Source of the DNA: Sthenelais limicola
Lineage: Eukaryota; Annelida; Polychaeta; Phyllodocida; Sigalionidae
DNA: 64,000 bases
Direction: 5' to 3'
Assembly: GCA_942159475.1 (NCBI GenBank)
Contig: OW804096.1
Span: forward strand, 18,438,906 to 18,502,905
Shown here: positions 22,201 to 32,084 of the stretch, piece by piece
Position numbering within the stretch: position 1 is the stretch's first letter
Layout: every line of letters starts with the position of its first letter
Translations under genes and position numbers: made by a program
Notes under the pieces: model-generated
Database searches by the model: none
What the model was told of the DNA's origin: nothing
The model's input: the letters and a program-made list of their open reading frames with translations, nothing else

Positions 22201-24796
22201 TGCTTTAAGGTATAGAGCTTTAGGGGCGATGGTATCAGAAGAAATAGTCAGAATCATTTTATTTACAATTTGCAACATTTAATATTCTTATTTTTTCATC
22301 TTTATGCAAATCTAAACAGTTGGGAATCAAATTCATACCCATAAAACAAATAAGTTTATAAAATATAATATAAAATTTGATTTAACAAACTTGGTTCTTT
22401 CTTCTGACGCAAGACTAGATTGTAGATTTACATTTTTAGAGAAAAATAGTTCTTTTAGTTTGCAAAGCACAGCTTGTGAATTATTGTAAATAATATCAAG
22501 CCTTTTTTTGAGGTTATGCTTCCCATGAAATACTAAATGCTAATATCTTTATTTTAGGACTGACCTTGACACCAGGATCTCAAGGTCACGAGAGAACCAA
22601 CAGAAGCTACAGGAGGAGATATCTGCCTGGCACACCGACCTGCTCAGCTACAGAAAATCGGTAATTATTAGTTATAGTTTTAACTTTTTTTGTATCTAGC
22701 CTCCTCCAAAACCCTGCGAAATGATTTCTCTCACTGAAGTTTTATGTCAGATATTACTCACAGTATTTACAACAAACCTTTTACTACTTGATCAAAAGTA
22801 TCAAATTATTTACAAGTAATGATTGGAGAAGGAGGGATTAACCAAAATTATTGATTGCTAAATGGGTTTATTGCATACTGTGCCAACGATTCAGAAGTAT
22901 GTCTCTCTTCCTTTATTTATTAATTAAAGGTCATTATTTCAAGCAGTAGTTCTTTTTTTTATGATTTTATTTATCCAGGGAAGTGGTACGAAATGGAACA
23001 CTATCACTGTGCAGAAATTGTTTAACCATACTTTAATAATTTAATTCAATTAAATAATAATTAAAATATTTATTTCACTAATAATGCTTTATTTGTGCAC
23101 TAGATGGCGCTGAAGGCTGAGGAACAGGCCAAGCAGCTGGTGAAGGATAAGGCCAAACGTGCTGGCGTCGAGCGCAAACAAAAGGAGAAACTACAGAGAG
23201 ACAACTTGAAAAAGTGAGTTGAAAATCTTTTCTGATCTATGCAATGTTTGAATGCAGTTTAACTTAACCAAACAGACTTCTTCAATCAACCCAATACCAG
23301 TTTTCTCTTCTTTAGTTTAATTCAACCTTCATCAAACCATTCCATAAAATTTAAAGTGGGTTTTATGACCTGATTTGGTAAGAAAATGATGTTGCAAATG
23401 ATTGTAAGTTAAATATACTCAAATGTGGATGAATGGTGAGTGAGCAGTACACTCTATACGTGTCCTGTAGGCAGTAAACATCAAAGCTCTCTAAGGTTAA
23501 CCCTATGGAAAGCTGCTGCCTACAAGACGCGTATAGAGTGGATTTATATAAAGCGCTGGGTCGGCTCACCAGCATGAGTGGCATGTTGTGGGTTTCAACC
23601 TGGGCTGCAGTTTCACCTCTCCCAGTTACTAGGGGAAGACCACCTCCTTGTAAAAATGTGAAAATAAAAAACTTATTTCACCAGTTGGGTGCACTATTCC
23701 TTGTAAAATACGAAAATAAAAAACCTATTTCACCAGTTGGGTACACTATTCCTTGTAAAATACGAAATAAAAAACCTATTTCACCAGTTGGGTGCACTAT
23801 TCCTTGTAAAATACGAAAATAAAGCTTATTTCACCAGTTGGGTGCACTATTCCTTGTAAAAATGTGAACATAAATAACTTATTTCACCAGTTGGGTGCAC
23901 TATTCCTTGTAAAATACGAAAATAAAGCTTATTTCACCAGTTGGGTGCACTATTCCTTGTAAAAATGTGAACATAAATAACTTATTTCACCAGTTGGGTG
24001 CACTATTCCTTGTAAAATACGAAAATAAAACTTATTTCACCAGTTGGGTGCACTATTCCTTGTAAGAATGTGAAAATAAAAAACCTATTTTACATGTTTT
24101 GCCCACAGATTGCTAGACCAGGAGGAGGAGTGGAAGGCAGATGTGGAGGCCACCATAGCCATGAAGGATGCCCGCACCAGGATGATACAGATGGAGCGGG
24201 AGGAAACTGTACAGGAGGTACTCATACCTTTCTCTTCTTCTACTTCTTTGAACGTTATCTTGTTAGTTCTTGTCAATGATTGGTGTTGTGCTTTTTGTGG
24301 GCTTGTTATAGTTTTGGAGACGGACTAGGAAAGTTTTAACTGACTGCTGCTGGAATTTGGTATCATATTTAGTGGAGAAAATAAATAATTGTGGACATTT
24401 CCCATAAATTTATGATATATTTGGTCGACTAAACGGAATAGACCCCTTGCTACTTCTGTTGTGTTTGATATAGGCTGCTATGCAATCCTCTCTCTAAATT
24501 GTAATTATATTATTTACTTTGATTTTTAATACAAAATTAAGAAAAAATATATAGAAAAATATATAGAAATAAATATGATTGTGTGAATTATTCTTTTTAA
24601 TTTCCAGTCTCGGGCCATGGCCGCTGTGTCTCAGCGCATGCGAGAAGAGTTGCGTAGTGCATACAGTTCAGACAACATCGACCAACTGTCCCGGCGGGCA
24701 GAAATAGAAGCTAAGATAGGACTTAATACCACAGCGAACCATAGCCCTGGCATTAGTAGTACCACTAAAAACATGTCCACCCTCACCCTGGGTTAG
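9303..24796 (+). CDS. CCDC177: CCDC177-like coiled-coil protein gene, 12 exons, 5' end missing
   Basis: Twelve exons joined at GT/AG sites give one uninterrupted frame of 486 codons and a TAG: 9303-9486, 10331-10516, 12919-13017, 13501-13620, 15793-15846, 16204-16329, 17832-17905, 18236-18343, 22558-22660, 23104-23213, 24109-24217 and 24608-24796. All phases agree. The product begins inside a Ser/Arg-rich basic segment, then is almost wholly charged alpha-helical coiled coil (Glu/Arg/Lys/Gln-rich), and ends in a short Thr/Ser tail. The order DQKILELMLQKR near the middle and REELRSAYSSDNIDQL near the end match the layout I recall for vertebrate CCDC177, whose biochemical role is not established. 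The first exon starts in codon position 3, so N-terminal exons are missing: either upstream of the window or unrecognised in the first 9.3 kb. Identification rests on memory of the family; the gene structure is seen directly. Confidence 0.65.
9660..9735 (+). repeat. 75-bp dispersed sequence shared with 49320-49396
   Basis: From AATAACATTCCGAAATTGGA to CAGGTCTTCCTGAG the two loci differ at only one or two bases. It lies in the first visible intron of the CCDC177-like gene. In one frame it reads NIPKLDTYSLPKQVFLRDP, so it may be a fragment of a mobile-element protein or a copied exon. Confidence 0.7.
10185..10262 (+). mobile_element. SINE-like fragment
   Basis: Carries the module CAGTTTCACCTCCTCTTCCT followed by TACTAGGGGAAGACCACC, also found at 23600-23645 and 54310-54360 downstream of tRNA-like B boxes. 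The tRNA-like head is missing here. Confidence 0.55.
10331..10516 (+). CDS. CCDC177: CCDC177-like, second visible exon
   Basis: Acceptor CAAACTTCAG, donor GTAAGA, exactly 62 codons in phase 0. The peptide starts DQKILELMLQKRESERSAEA, the start of the continuous coiled coil and the segment most like CCDC177. Confidence 0.9.
11076..11117. promoter_or_regulatory. Two CREs and an E-box in an intron
   Basis: TGACGTCA occurs at 11076-11083 and 11097-11104, both followed by TAGGT, as part of a 21-bp duplication. A palindromic TCACGTGA follows at 11109-11116. A further isolated TGACGTCA lies at 10589-10596 in the same intron. Full CRE palindromes bind CREB/ATF-type bZIP factors and CACGTG binds bHLH-Zip factors. 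An intronic enhancer or internal promoter is inferred. Confidence 0.45.
11280..12900. other. Intronic AT-rich sequence
   Basis: Intron between exons 2 and 3 of the visible CCDC177-like gene. No exon, tRNA or repeat stands out; short open frames have no splice context. Confidence 0.5.
12919..13017 (+). CDS. CCDC177: CCDC177-like, third visible exon
   Basis: Acceptor CCCGCGCTTCCAG, donor GTGAGT, 33 codons in phase 0, starting RRDSDIDRRDIEDALKYKE. Coiled coil. Confidence 0.88.
13045..13230. repeat. TTC/CTT trinucleotide repeat
   Basis: Imperfect TTC repeats, interrupted by a GTT cluster near 13100 and by CCTCTT/CTGC words, in the intron after visible exon 3. The Phe-rich frame is an artefact. 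Confidence 0.9.
13501..13620 (+). CDS. CCDC177: CCDC177-like, fourth visible exon
   Basis: Acceptor TATTTATCTAACAG, donor GTATAA, 40 codons in phase 0, starting PIQTRRFESRILKYQSMDD. It contains a Cys and Trp-Pro not typical of the surrounding coiled coil, so it may be a lineage-specific or alternatively used exon. Confidence 0.78.
14233..14630. mobile_element. MITE family B copy
   Basis: Left end TGATGTCTTCCAGGAAAATG with GAGTCACAAGTCGCAAAA. The right end is decayed (ATTTTGCAACTCATATTCTT). Lies in the intron between visible exons 4 and 5. Confidence 0.8.
14631..15792. other. Intronic AT-rich sequence
   Basis: No supported feature. A GC-richer word GGGGCCGTATACAGGGCCCC at 15676-15695 is a near-palindrome and may be a decayed DNA-transposon end. 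Confidence 0.45.
15793..15846 (+). CDS. CCDC177: CCDC177-like, fifth visible exon
   Basis: Acceptor TTTTTCACAG, donor GTAGGA, 18 codons in phase 0: EKKMAERRLQNMQRKKSA. A short coiled-coil exon. Confidence 0.85.
16204..16329 (+). CDS. CCDC177: CCDC177-like, sixth visible exon
   Basis: Acceptor TTTTCATTCTCCAG, donor GTAACT, 42 codons in phase 0, starting EDRIANQKREQEEMARLVL. Strongly charged coiled coil. Confidence 0.9.
16550..16605 (-). other. Degenerate hammerhead-like retroelement motif
   Basis: On the minus strand CTGAAGA is followed by a GGA...TCC stem and CGAAACGTCGG. It is the same arrangement as the better motif at 17590-17680, but the flanking stem does not pair. It lies in the same intron in the opposite orientation. 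Confidence 0.35.
17040..17225. other. GC-rich island in an intron
   Basis: Unusually GC-rich for the window, with TGCGCATG, GGTGTGTGTGTG and paired CCTGCA/TGCAGG words. No open exon or RNA structure could be assigned. It lies between the two opposed hammerhead-like motifs, so it may be the body of a mobile element. Confidence 0.4.
17590..17680 (+). ncRNA. Hammerhead ribozyme-like motif, type I layout
   Basis: CTGATGA is followed by a 7-bp stem (GGCTAAC, loop TGA, GTTAGCC), then CGAAACGTT. The flanks pair as a long closing stem: TAACC with GGTTA, TTTGTCT with AGACAAA, and GACTT with AAGTC. This is the order stem I, CUGANGA, stem II, GAAA. Stem III would be only the palindrome ACGT, as in dimer-acting hammerheads of Penelope-like elements and retrozymes. 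An extra A between the CUGAUGA core and stem II departs from the canonical core, so activity is uncertain. Confidence 0.4.
17832..17905 (+). CDS. CCDC177: CCDC177-like, seventh visible exon
   Basis: Acceptor TTTTTTTAATTTTAG, donor GTAAGG, 24 codons plus two bases. Starts QRKLKNYYQKKRVDTKLGD. The split Arg codon is completed by the next exon. Confidence 0.88.
18236..18343 (+). CDS. CCDC177: CCDC177-like, eighth visible exon
   Basis: Acceptor GGTAACAG, donor GTAAGT. One base completes Arg, 35 codons follow, and two bases carry over. Starts EDVNSLQAAIEMKQATAQS. Confidence 0.85.
18601..18842. mobile_element. MITE family A copy
   Basis: Termini TACGGGTCAAATCTTCTGAA and TTTTCTGAAAATCTGACCCG, about 242 bp, in the large intron after visible exon 8. 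Orientation is opposite to the copy at 7789-8032. Confidence 0.85.
18910..19030 (-). mobile_element. Retroposon 3'-end fragment
   Basis: AATTCAATTCAATACTTTATT reads on the minus strand as AATAAAG followed by an ATTGA microsatellite tail, typical of LINE 3' ends. Similar ends are at 33900-33960 and about 49200. No coding part remains. Confidence 0.45.
20222..20805. repeat. 21-bp minisatellite, about 27 copies
   Basis: Unit close to TGACTGTCCCCTGTTTCTCC, with variants, in the intron between visible exons 8 and 9. As 21 is a multiple of three, a minus-strand frame (GETGGNQRRNRGQSEEKQ) stays open by repetition. It is intronic and not a gene. Confidence 0.92.
20806..22557. other. Intronic AT-rich sequence
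   Basis: Remainder of the 4.2-kb intron before exon 22558-22660. Nothing supported. Confidence 0.55.
22558..22660 (+). CDS. CCDC177: CCDC177-like, ninth visible exon
   Basis: Acceptor CTTTATTTTAG, donor GTAATT. One base plus 34 codons, starting DLDTRISRSRENQQKLQEE and ending in phase 0. Confidence 0.88.
23104..23213 (+). CDS. CCDC177: CCDC177-like, tenth visible exon
   Basis: Acceptor TTTGTGCACTAG, donor GTGAGT, 36 codons plus two bases, starting MALKAEEQAKQLVKDKAKR. Lys/Glu-rich coiled coil. Confidence 0.88.
23450..23540. repeat. 25-bp inverted repeat hairpin with 41-nt loop
   Basis: The left arm 23450-23474 (CACTCTATACGTGTCCTGTA and on) pairs with 23516-23540 at 23 of 25 positions. It directly precedes a SINE-like head and may be part of it. 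Confidence 0.85.
23560..23648 (+). mobile_element. SINE-like element fragment
   Basis: A tRNA-type B-box region (GTGGGTTTCAACCTGGGC) is followed by the module CAGTTTCACCTCTCCCAG and ACTAGGGGAAGACCACC shared with 10185-10262 and 54285-54370. The 3' end runs straight into a tandem repeat. Confidence 0.6.
23646..24085 (+). repeat. About 53-bp tandem repeat, 8 copies
   Basis: Unit: CCTTGTAAAATACGAAAATA, a short A-rich segment, then CTTATTTCACCAGTTGGGTG and CACTATT. Two unit variants (AAATGTGAAC and AATACGAAAA) alternate in part. Lies between the SINE fragment and exon 24109-24217. CACCAG and the A-rich tract look like an amplified SINE tail. Confidence 0.9.
24109..24217 (+). CDS. CCDC177: CCDC177-like, eleventh visible exon
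   Basis: Acceptor TTTTGCCCACAG, donor GTACTC. One base plus 36 codons, starting LLDQEEEWKADVEATIAMK. Coiled coil. Confidence 0.9.
24608..24796 (+). CDS. CCDC177: CCDC177-like, last exon
   Basis: Acceptor TTTTTAATTTCCAG. 62 codons then TAG at 24794-24796. Starts SRAMAAVSQRMREELRSAY and ends with a disordered Ser/Thr-rich tail. The conserved helical end is the part most like the C-terminus of CCDC177. AATAAA-like signals follow in the AT-rich 3' region (first near 24921). Confidence 0.9.
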   Translation, partial: SRAMAAVSQRMREELRSAYSSDNIDQLSRRAEIEAKIGLNTTANHSPGISSTTKNMSTLTLG

Positions 24797-25825
24797 TTAA
24801 CCCTCTCAAGCTCGACTCTGTCTCTTAACAAATTAATTATTTTAATGTGTGTAATATAGAGAGGGATATGTGGATTTTTATGAAATATTTTTAATTAATC
24901 ATTTCATGAATTTGTACGCAAAATAAAGATCTGTGGGTTTTAATTAATTATATTTTAATCCTTTCATGGAGAACCCAAAAGAACATTCTAATTGTTTTTT
25001 ATCAATTATTTTTTATTATTTTATGGATTTTCTCCAGACAATGCAAAAATAAAAATGTGATCAGTTAATTTAAAAAGAATTAAACGTGGACTTGAGAACA
25101 TGAGAACTAGGCTTATGAACATACCCAGTGTTATATTCTGTGACCATTCCATTTTAAATATGTCATTTTGTGTTAATGAAATTGTAATCTATTGAGTTAT
25201 TGTGTTAGTGTGAATACTGGGTGGAATTATATGTATACATATCATCATCGTCTAACATATCTGATTGTATAAAAAGAATGGATTCGAGTGATAATAAATG
25301 TTTAATATTATTTTGTTAAATAACATGACAAATGATTGTGAGAGAAAAAGAGTTAAACACCATATTTGTGAATGTGTGTATATATTATCATGTCAATTAT
25401 ACAAAAACATGGTTGGACTAATGTCAACTTTGCTATGTTATTTCAACAGATTCTAACATGATCTTATAATCTATTATTTTGTAAATAAAAAGATAAAAAA
25501 CAAATAAAATAAGAATAAGATGTAAAGGGCTGGTTAATATCAATTCTAATTATGCAGCCTCATTAGAAAATCATTCAGTTAATATCCTATTTAAAGAGAA
25601 AGGAATCTTAATATGTACATTTGATAACAAATATATATCAACTGAGGAAAAGTTATAACTTCAATGCAGGATTAATGCTAAGGGTATACATGTATACAAC
25701 ATCCGAACAAAGTGCCTTAATTCAATGATGGAATTTTACATTGATATCATGACAAAGGCATTGATATGTACTTAGCCTTACGAGTCACCAACAGTTGAGA
25801 GTGATTAAGATGATGAGTGAGACCC
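24797..25825. other. 3' flank of the CCDC177-like gene
   Basis: AT-rich, with several AATAAA matches (about 24921, 25484 and 25504) that could end the transcript. No further exon recognised. Confidence 0.5.
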
Positions 25826-25837
25826 AGTCAGTCCTGG

Positions 25838-25917
25838 TGGCTTAGATGGTAATGGGGTCAGACATCTAATATGAACGTTGTGGGTTCGAGTCCCACCTGA
25901 GCAAAACCTTTTTTTTT
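25838..25917 (+). mobile_element. tRNA-like Pol III unit, probably a tRNA-derived SINE or tRNA pseudogene
   Basis: An A-box match TGGCTTAGATGG at 25838 and a perfect B-box GGTTCGAGTCC at 25883 sit in a T-arm GTGGG-TTCGAGT-CCCAC. They are followed by a 12-T run that would terminate Pol III. The acceptor arm does not pair (GTCCTGG against CTGAGCA) and the anticodon loop lacks T33, so it is not a functional tRNA. Confidence 0.55.
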
Positions 25918-28900
25918 TTTTACTGAACATCACTATCATCAATTTTAACATTATTTTTGTGTTTTCACATGACAAAATATGAACCACATATAGCTCAATT
26001 GTGTCTTCACCCTATCGTTTTTAAAAATAAGAAAGGACAGATTTGTTCAAACGACCACATTATGTACAGAAAGAAAATAGAAGTCTCCCTGAACATCAGG
26101 ATCAATTGCAACAATTCTCCACTGGTGCGATATGAGGTGCGATAGTTTTATTGAATTATATTTTGAAGTGAATATTTTGGATCTAAGTTGATTTTTTTAT
26201 TACCTTTCAATATTTAGACAAAATGTTCATGATAAGAAACTGAATATAAATGTTATTGTTACCATTTAAGAATTAAACATTATGAAGGGGCTATTTGTGG
26301 TTTTGCCACTAATACAAGTAAAATTATTGTTAAAAAATTGAAATCATATCTTAAATTTACTCTATGCCCCCATTATAGATCTTCTCATACTAAATACAAC
26401 CAACCCTACAATATAATGTGCTATGCATGCCATTTATCGCACATAGATAAAAGAAATTTGTAAAACAAAGGCCTTGAAAAGCCTAGAATATTGTACCTTT
26501 TTTCATCGCACACATATTACAATAGTGAATCTTTGCCTTAAAACTCACAATATTACTGATATATTCTAGCAAATGTGTAAATGAGGGATAGGCCAAATGA
26601 TGTGTGTACTCTATTTTGAAAGAAAAGATTTTCTTTCTATTTTATCCATCATAACTTGAATTTCAATGCAAAAATCTACTCTAATAATGTTCTCTCATAC
26701 ATTAATTAAAGATTTATTTACGCCAGTGTTTGAAGTGTGGAACAATTATTTTGAGTGCACTTTTGGATGATTATATAATATATATTTAAGTGTATCGTCT
26801 ATTTTGGGCTGATAGTTCTGCATATTTTTACTTTTTGCTGTATTGTAGTTCATTAATTTAATTACACTTGTAAATATTTTGTACAAAAAGTGTTTGAGTT
26901 GTTGTTATATAACTAATTCTGAATGGCATTGTCACAGGAGTTTAAACCGTACAACAGGTAGAAATATGAAACCTTTTGGGTTGAGGGTGGGTTGGTGGGG
27001 GCCTTTATCATTGACAAATAATTGACATTGGTTAGTCATAAAAAATATGAATTTGACAAAAGCTAACAAAAAAAATGTTTAAAGTTTGTTTTTTTAGGTT
27101 AGTTTAAAAATTTCTAATTGAAGTATCTTTTTTTATCAAATGCCTGATTATTCATATCCTTCTGGCTTAGCCCTGTTGTATTTGGCCTTTTTTTAAAAAG
27201 TGTTATTTTATCTTTTTCAACATATTTTATCATGCGCCTTTTTTTGTCTCAAATGCAAAATGTATCCAAGCCACTTGAAAAAAGTATAGTCATACTAAAT
27301 CAATGTCCATCCTATGGTTTATTTCTAGTAACCTTTATTGAATAAGACATATTTGTGTGTGAATGAAAAGGACAATAATTATAGTCTTGGAAAACATGCA
27401 GAAATTGAATAAGAATACAGAAGTTAGGAGAAGTTGGTAAACGCATACGTTTGTGCATAAATAATTTTGTACAGGCAAGAAAAACTTGTGATAATTTTGT
27501 GAATGAATGTGGGATATTGTATTCCTATGATAATTCACTTGATGTTATCATTCCAAGGAAATATTCTAACTTCTCTTAATTATGATTAACAATAGGTTCA
27601 TAACCAGCGTGTATATGAATACGTGTGTTAGCTAAAACTTCCTATTATTATGATGTCTACTACCATATTGAGTGTAAATACGCAGGTAATATTGAGTTAC
27701 TTATTGATACCAACTGACTGTCATATAGTTGTGGGAGTGGGGGGATATTTGTAATTTTATACCTGAAATGTATAATTAATTTTATCATAAAAGAATTGTA
27801 TAAGAAATCAAGTGCTTCCAAGAACTCTTCAAAGAAATACTTCTTCATACTTTATAAAGTGACATTGTCAATAGTCAAGAAATGAACCATATAGTATTGA
27901 ATATAAATAATTTAAGAATTGAAAAAGATAGTTGATGTATTTTTTCTTCTGGGACAGAATGGCATCAAATAAATGCAAATAAATTAAGACAAAATACAAC
28001 TACACGGCGTTAAAATGTAAAATGTGTTCTAGGAATGACATAAAAGTGCATTTTTATGACCTTTTTCTGTCACCCTTAGAAGTTTTCAATAAAGGTTTCT
28101 GTCTGTGATGGGGTTTTACAGGTATTCATTACAGTAATATTAATGTATTTTATCTTTATTTTTACTTATTTCTTCTTCTGAGGAGGTATACATATAAATA
28201 TACATCCTTCTTACTGAAAGCTTGGATTAATTGTAACTCGATGTGAAATCATATCATTACCGATCCTTCATTGCATCAGGTAATTTGATATATTGTAATA
28301 AATAACAAAAATGAAATTCTGTGTTGGTGTTTTTTTAATCATAGTCTCTTGCAGCTATTTAAGACTGCATTCCCTTTTAAATCAACAAACAAAATATCGT
28401 CCAAATCTTTCCAATTCTTTCTTTGATTCTTAATATTGTAGAATTGCAAATTTGAATACTGATAATATGAGTAACTCATATAAACTCGAAAAACCTCACC
28501 ATGTAAAGCATTAACTTCATATAAATTGTTTTTGTTATATTGTAGAAGATAAGTTTAATTCGGTTAGGAAATGATATTATTTAAATTCTTCCCTGCAACG
28601 ATGATATGTAATAGAATTGCATCTTCAGGACATAACGAAAATCACAATTGATTTGTGAGAGTGTAACTGTTGTCTCTTGCCTGAATAAAAAAAACAAACG
28701 TTGAGGGTAGAAAATATATTTCCCTGAATTTGTCAAAATATAATCACTGGTTCTTCTGGAAACTGGCATTATTTTGGTTTATTTGCTGTGGCCTACTCCA
28801 GTGGTAATTTGGTCTTATTCAGTGGGAGAAGATAAAAGAGTCATATTTCTTTTTTAAATGGGGATTTTGATGGGTCACTGATATCAACTATGTGAATAGC

Positions 28901-30226
28901 TGTGATTGATAAACAGAATAACACTTAATTAAACCATAAAGATAGAGCGCTTGCTAGGCCATTTCTTCTGCATATAGGAAGCTGCCTGATTCATGCTGGT
29001 CAGTCTAACCTGGATCCAACAACAACCATCTCTTTACTCTGTAATATTTCATTTTTATGTTTGGGAAAGCCAATGATAATTAGTTTGTATTCAATCAAGG
29101 CTAGAGCTATTACATGGTCCACACTTATATATGGGAAGAGGAAGAAGTGATTTTGGGAATAGAAATGTTTGTTTTTAAGTGTTTTATTTCATCACGACCT
29201 TATGCCCAATTTTTTACACTGATTCTCAGTACGATGATGAGTTACATTTAATATTCTAACATATGAGATAGTTCTAATTTATTTATACAGGAATCGATTT
29301 TTAAACAATCTTTAAAAAAAGTATTAAAATTTGATAGAAGCACCACCACCTGCGCCGTGTCATCACAATACATGACATTCATATTATCATACAATTATTA
29401 TATGTTAAATGTGCATTTACTCATATGTATTTTTCTACGTCGACGACATAGGGATAACTCTACCATACATACAACATATTATCCTATTTTAAATCCTCTT
29501 CTCAGGAGAGCATGATATAATATTCTACTGTTGTGGTTGTGTAAACAATTCAGCTATTAAGGCATCCATGTCTCGTCTCACAGATAGGCTAATCAATATG
29601 GTGCACCATGGGGTTGGAGATTTACACATATTATTTCTTGTCCGGGGGGGGGGGGGGAGTTTCATCATAATTATGTCCCCACATGCACAGGACATTTCCT
29701 CATACATCTCAAAAGTCGTATGCCCGGGTTGTTGATGCATTATTGGCTAGGTGGCAGCACTGATGCATCAATCAGGTTTTGCGACTAGGTGGCGTTAGTG
29801 TTGAACTTCCCCAGCGCTGTAGGCTAATTGTGTGTCCATATTTCCATAATCATTAAATTTATACAATTTTCCGTGGGAGATGCCCCCAAAAGTCACACAA
29901 GACACATATAATACAAGTCATCGGTAACAAAGCAAGCCGCTCCATGGCGCATATGATTGCATGGTTGATGCATCGTGGTTACTTAATAGGCGCAAAGTGC
30001 GATATCATTATTGCAAAAGTGAACACAATACTGCTAATGCATTGAAATGTAAATAGAAATAAAACGATAATGGTGGGAAATAATCTAAACTTGCAAAATT
30101 ATGGCTCATGTGCTCGCTGACAAATTTTGAAACAATCCTCGCCCACGGTGCACACACTGAAGAAAGAGGTTCATCAGTCTCATTCTGATATTGACATACT
30201 GGTTTCCTTATGATATTGAGACTCTC
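25918..30226. other. AT-rich intergenic region
   Basis: About 4 kb without a supported gene. There is a G13 run at 29645-29657 and short frames without splice context. A minus-strand frame ending in Gln-Pro-Gln-Gln at 29525 could be a last exon, but its acceptor is weak. Confidence 0.5.
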
Positions 30227-30669
30227 ATATGTGATGTGTTTCAGGAAATTGAGTCATAAGTCGCAAAATTGATAATTTTTAAAGTGTTTATTTTACAAGA
30301 TCACATTATTGGAATGTTCTGATTTTTGGGGAGTGTGTCACTTATGGTCGTATCAATCGATGTCTCAAATTCCAAGACAATCTATGTAATATATCCTTTG
30401 GTTTTAAAGGTCTTCATATGGAGTATATTTGATTTCTTTACTGTTTATTGACACCCAGAAATATTGGAAACCTTTTTTTCAAAAATGAAAATATCAAATT
30501 TAAAATCTAGAAATACTTATTATTTTATCAGACTGTTTACTATCATTGGAATCGGATTGATCTCATCTTTTCAAATATAATAATAAAAAAAAAAATATAT
30601 ATATATAATGGTATCTCAAAATCTATTTTTTGCGACTTATGACTCATTTTCCTGAAACACATCACATAT
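30227..30669. mobile_element. MITE family B copy, intact ends
   Basis: Termini ATATGTGATGTGTTTCAGGA and CCTGAAACACATCACATAT are nearly perfect inverted repeats of about 40 bp that include TGAGTCATAAGTCGCAAAA. About 440 bp, with an AT microsatellite (30580-30608) inside. This is the best-preserved B copy. Confidence 0.9.
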
Positions 30670-31153
30670 GGCATTTGGGAAGGATAGTAATCTAGGTGTA
30701 TCTGAATATATTTGAGAAATGTCCATATTTACACGTGTGTTGATATCGGGGGAGTGGGGATCGGGGGAGTGGGGATATCACAATTGAAATTTCATGGGGA
30801 AGTGTTGGTAGATTACTCATCTCGAAAGGTAGAGTAGGAGAAGAGCCAGGAGATTCCAGGCGGAATATGAAAAGTATCTCACATTTATTCAGAGATGTTA
30901 CATAATTTATTACATTACATAATTTATAATCTTATATGTAGGCCTATAATATGCTACAGTTATATATTCACTGTCAAATTCGATATTTCTTCATTGCTTA
31001 AGACATTCCGTACTCACTAATGATATCAATATTTTTTAACAATGAGAGATAAACGAGAGATAAAATTAGAAAATATTTGTTCAAAGCTCAATGTTCAATC
31101 CATGCTCTATTATCAGTGGCTTGTAGCTGCGTAGATTCGGCCCTAGGAATGAT

Positions 31154-31400
31154 ATCTGATGTGTTACAGGGAAATGAGTCACAAGACGCGAAATTTCTAT
31201 TTTAATCTTGATAAAAATAAATTTTTCCCATCCTATATAAATATATATCATTCCTATATATTCTATAATTCATAATGATGGTAAGCATTAGGACACGTAA
31301 TAAATACTTCAATATATTTTAATGCATACGAAATATCCTTGGTGATCAATCACTAGTAAAGTAGTTAAATATATTGTAAGTCTCAGAGAGAGGGGTGAAG
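31154..31400. mobile_element. MITE family B partial copy
   Basis: Left end TGATGTGTTACAGGGAAATG with GAGTCACAAGACGCGAAA, and an interior CACTAGTAAAGTAGTTAAAT that matches the copy at 3294-3690. The right end was not found. Confidence 0.65.
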
Positions 31401-31741
31401 GGAAAACACATGAGTACATCACATTAACACTCATTATTTATGTAATCATAACTAATCATAACTATATGCGACGAATCTATAACAACCTCCTCTCCCTTCA
31501 GTCCTGCTACCCCTTTTTAACCCCTTTAAAAAAAACAAAAAAAAACTAATCATAACTAAGTATTCTAAGGGAGTATCACAATCCATAACTAGTGAGCATG
31601 CGCATAACTATAATTATCAAAGTTAATTAATCATAAGAGTCAGCGGCGAAATAAGCCTTTACTGGATAGTTTGTATGATTATAATATGTATTATTCGTAA
31701 CCCAAGAGACCTGGGTCTTAATATCCTTTACCCTTGAACAG

Positions 31742-31801
31742 CAAGAAACGAGCTATGTAGATCCAGATGTATATGCTCGAGATGAGGAAGAGTTTTGCTG
31801 A
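31742..31801 (+). CDS. Candidate last exon of an unknown plus-strand gene
   Basis: A good acceptor (TATCCTTTACCCTTGAACAG) is followed by 19 codons, QETSYVDPDVYARDEEEFC, and TGA. AATAAA lies at 31809-31814, with an A-rich tract about 10 bases later. The acidic tail has normal protein composition. The A-tract could be genomic or the tail of a retroposed copy. No upstream exon was found, so gene identity is unknown. Confidence 0.4.
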   Translation, partial: QETSYVDPDVYARDEEEFC

Positions 31802-32084
31802 TAAGCTGAATAAAATCATGTTTCAAAAAAAAAAATAAAAAAATTAATTAATGAGCTCGGCCTGAGGGAAGAGTTACTCAGTGCTTAGTGTCTCCCCTAG
31901 GGGTCACTGAGGGGCAGCTCAGCCGCCCCCTCCCACCTAGCCTCCCCGATCACTCGTTCTGATATTTCAGACTTGGCCTTCGTCAGGTAATGTGTATAGT
32001 CATCGCGGGGATACCTAGCTATATCTTTGTCACGACTATAAACACCTTCACAATTTCTTTGGAGACTTTGGAGTACTCCTATAG

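Noticed and set aside
25831..25904. Functional tRNA gene
   Set aside because: A and B boxes are present but acceptor and anticodon arms do not pair.
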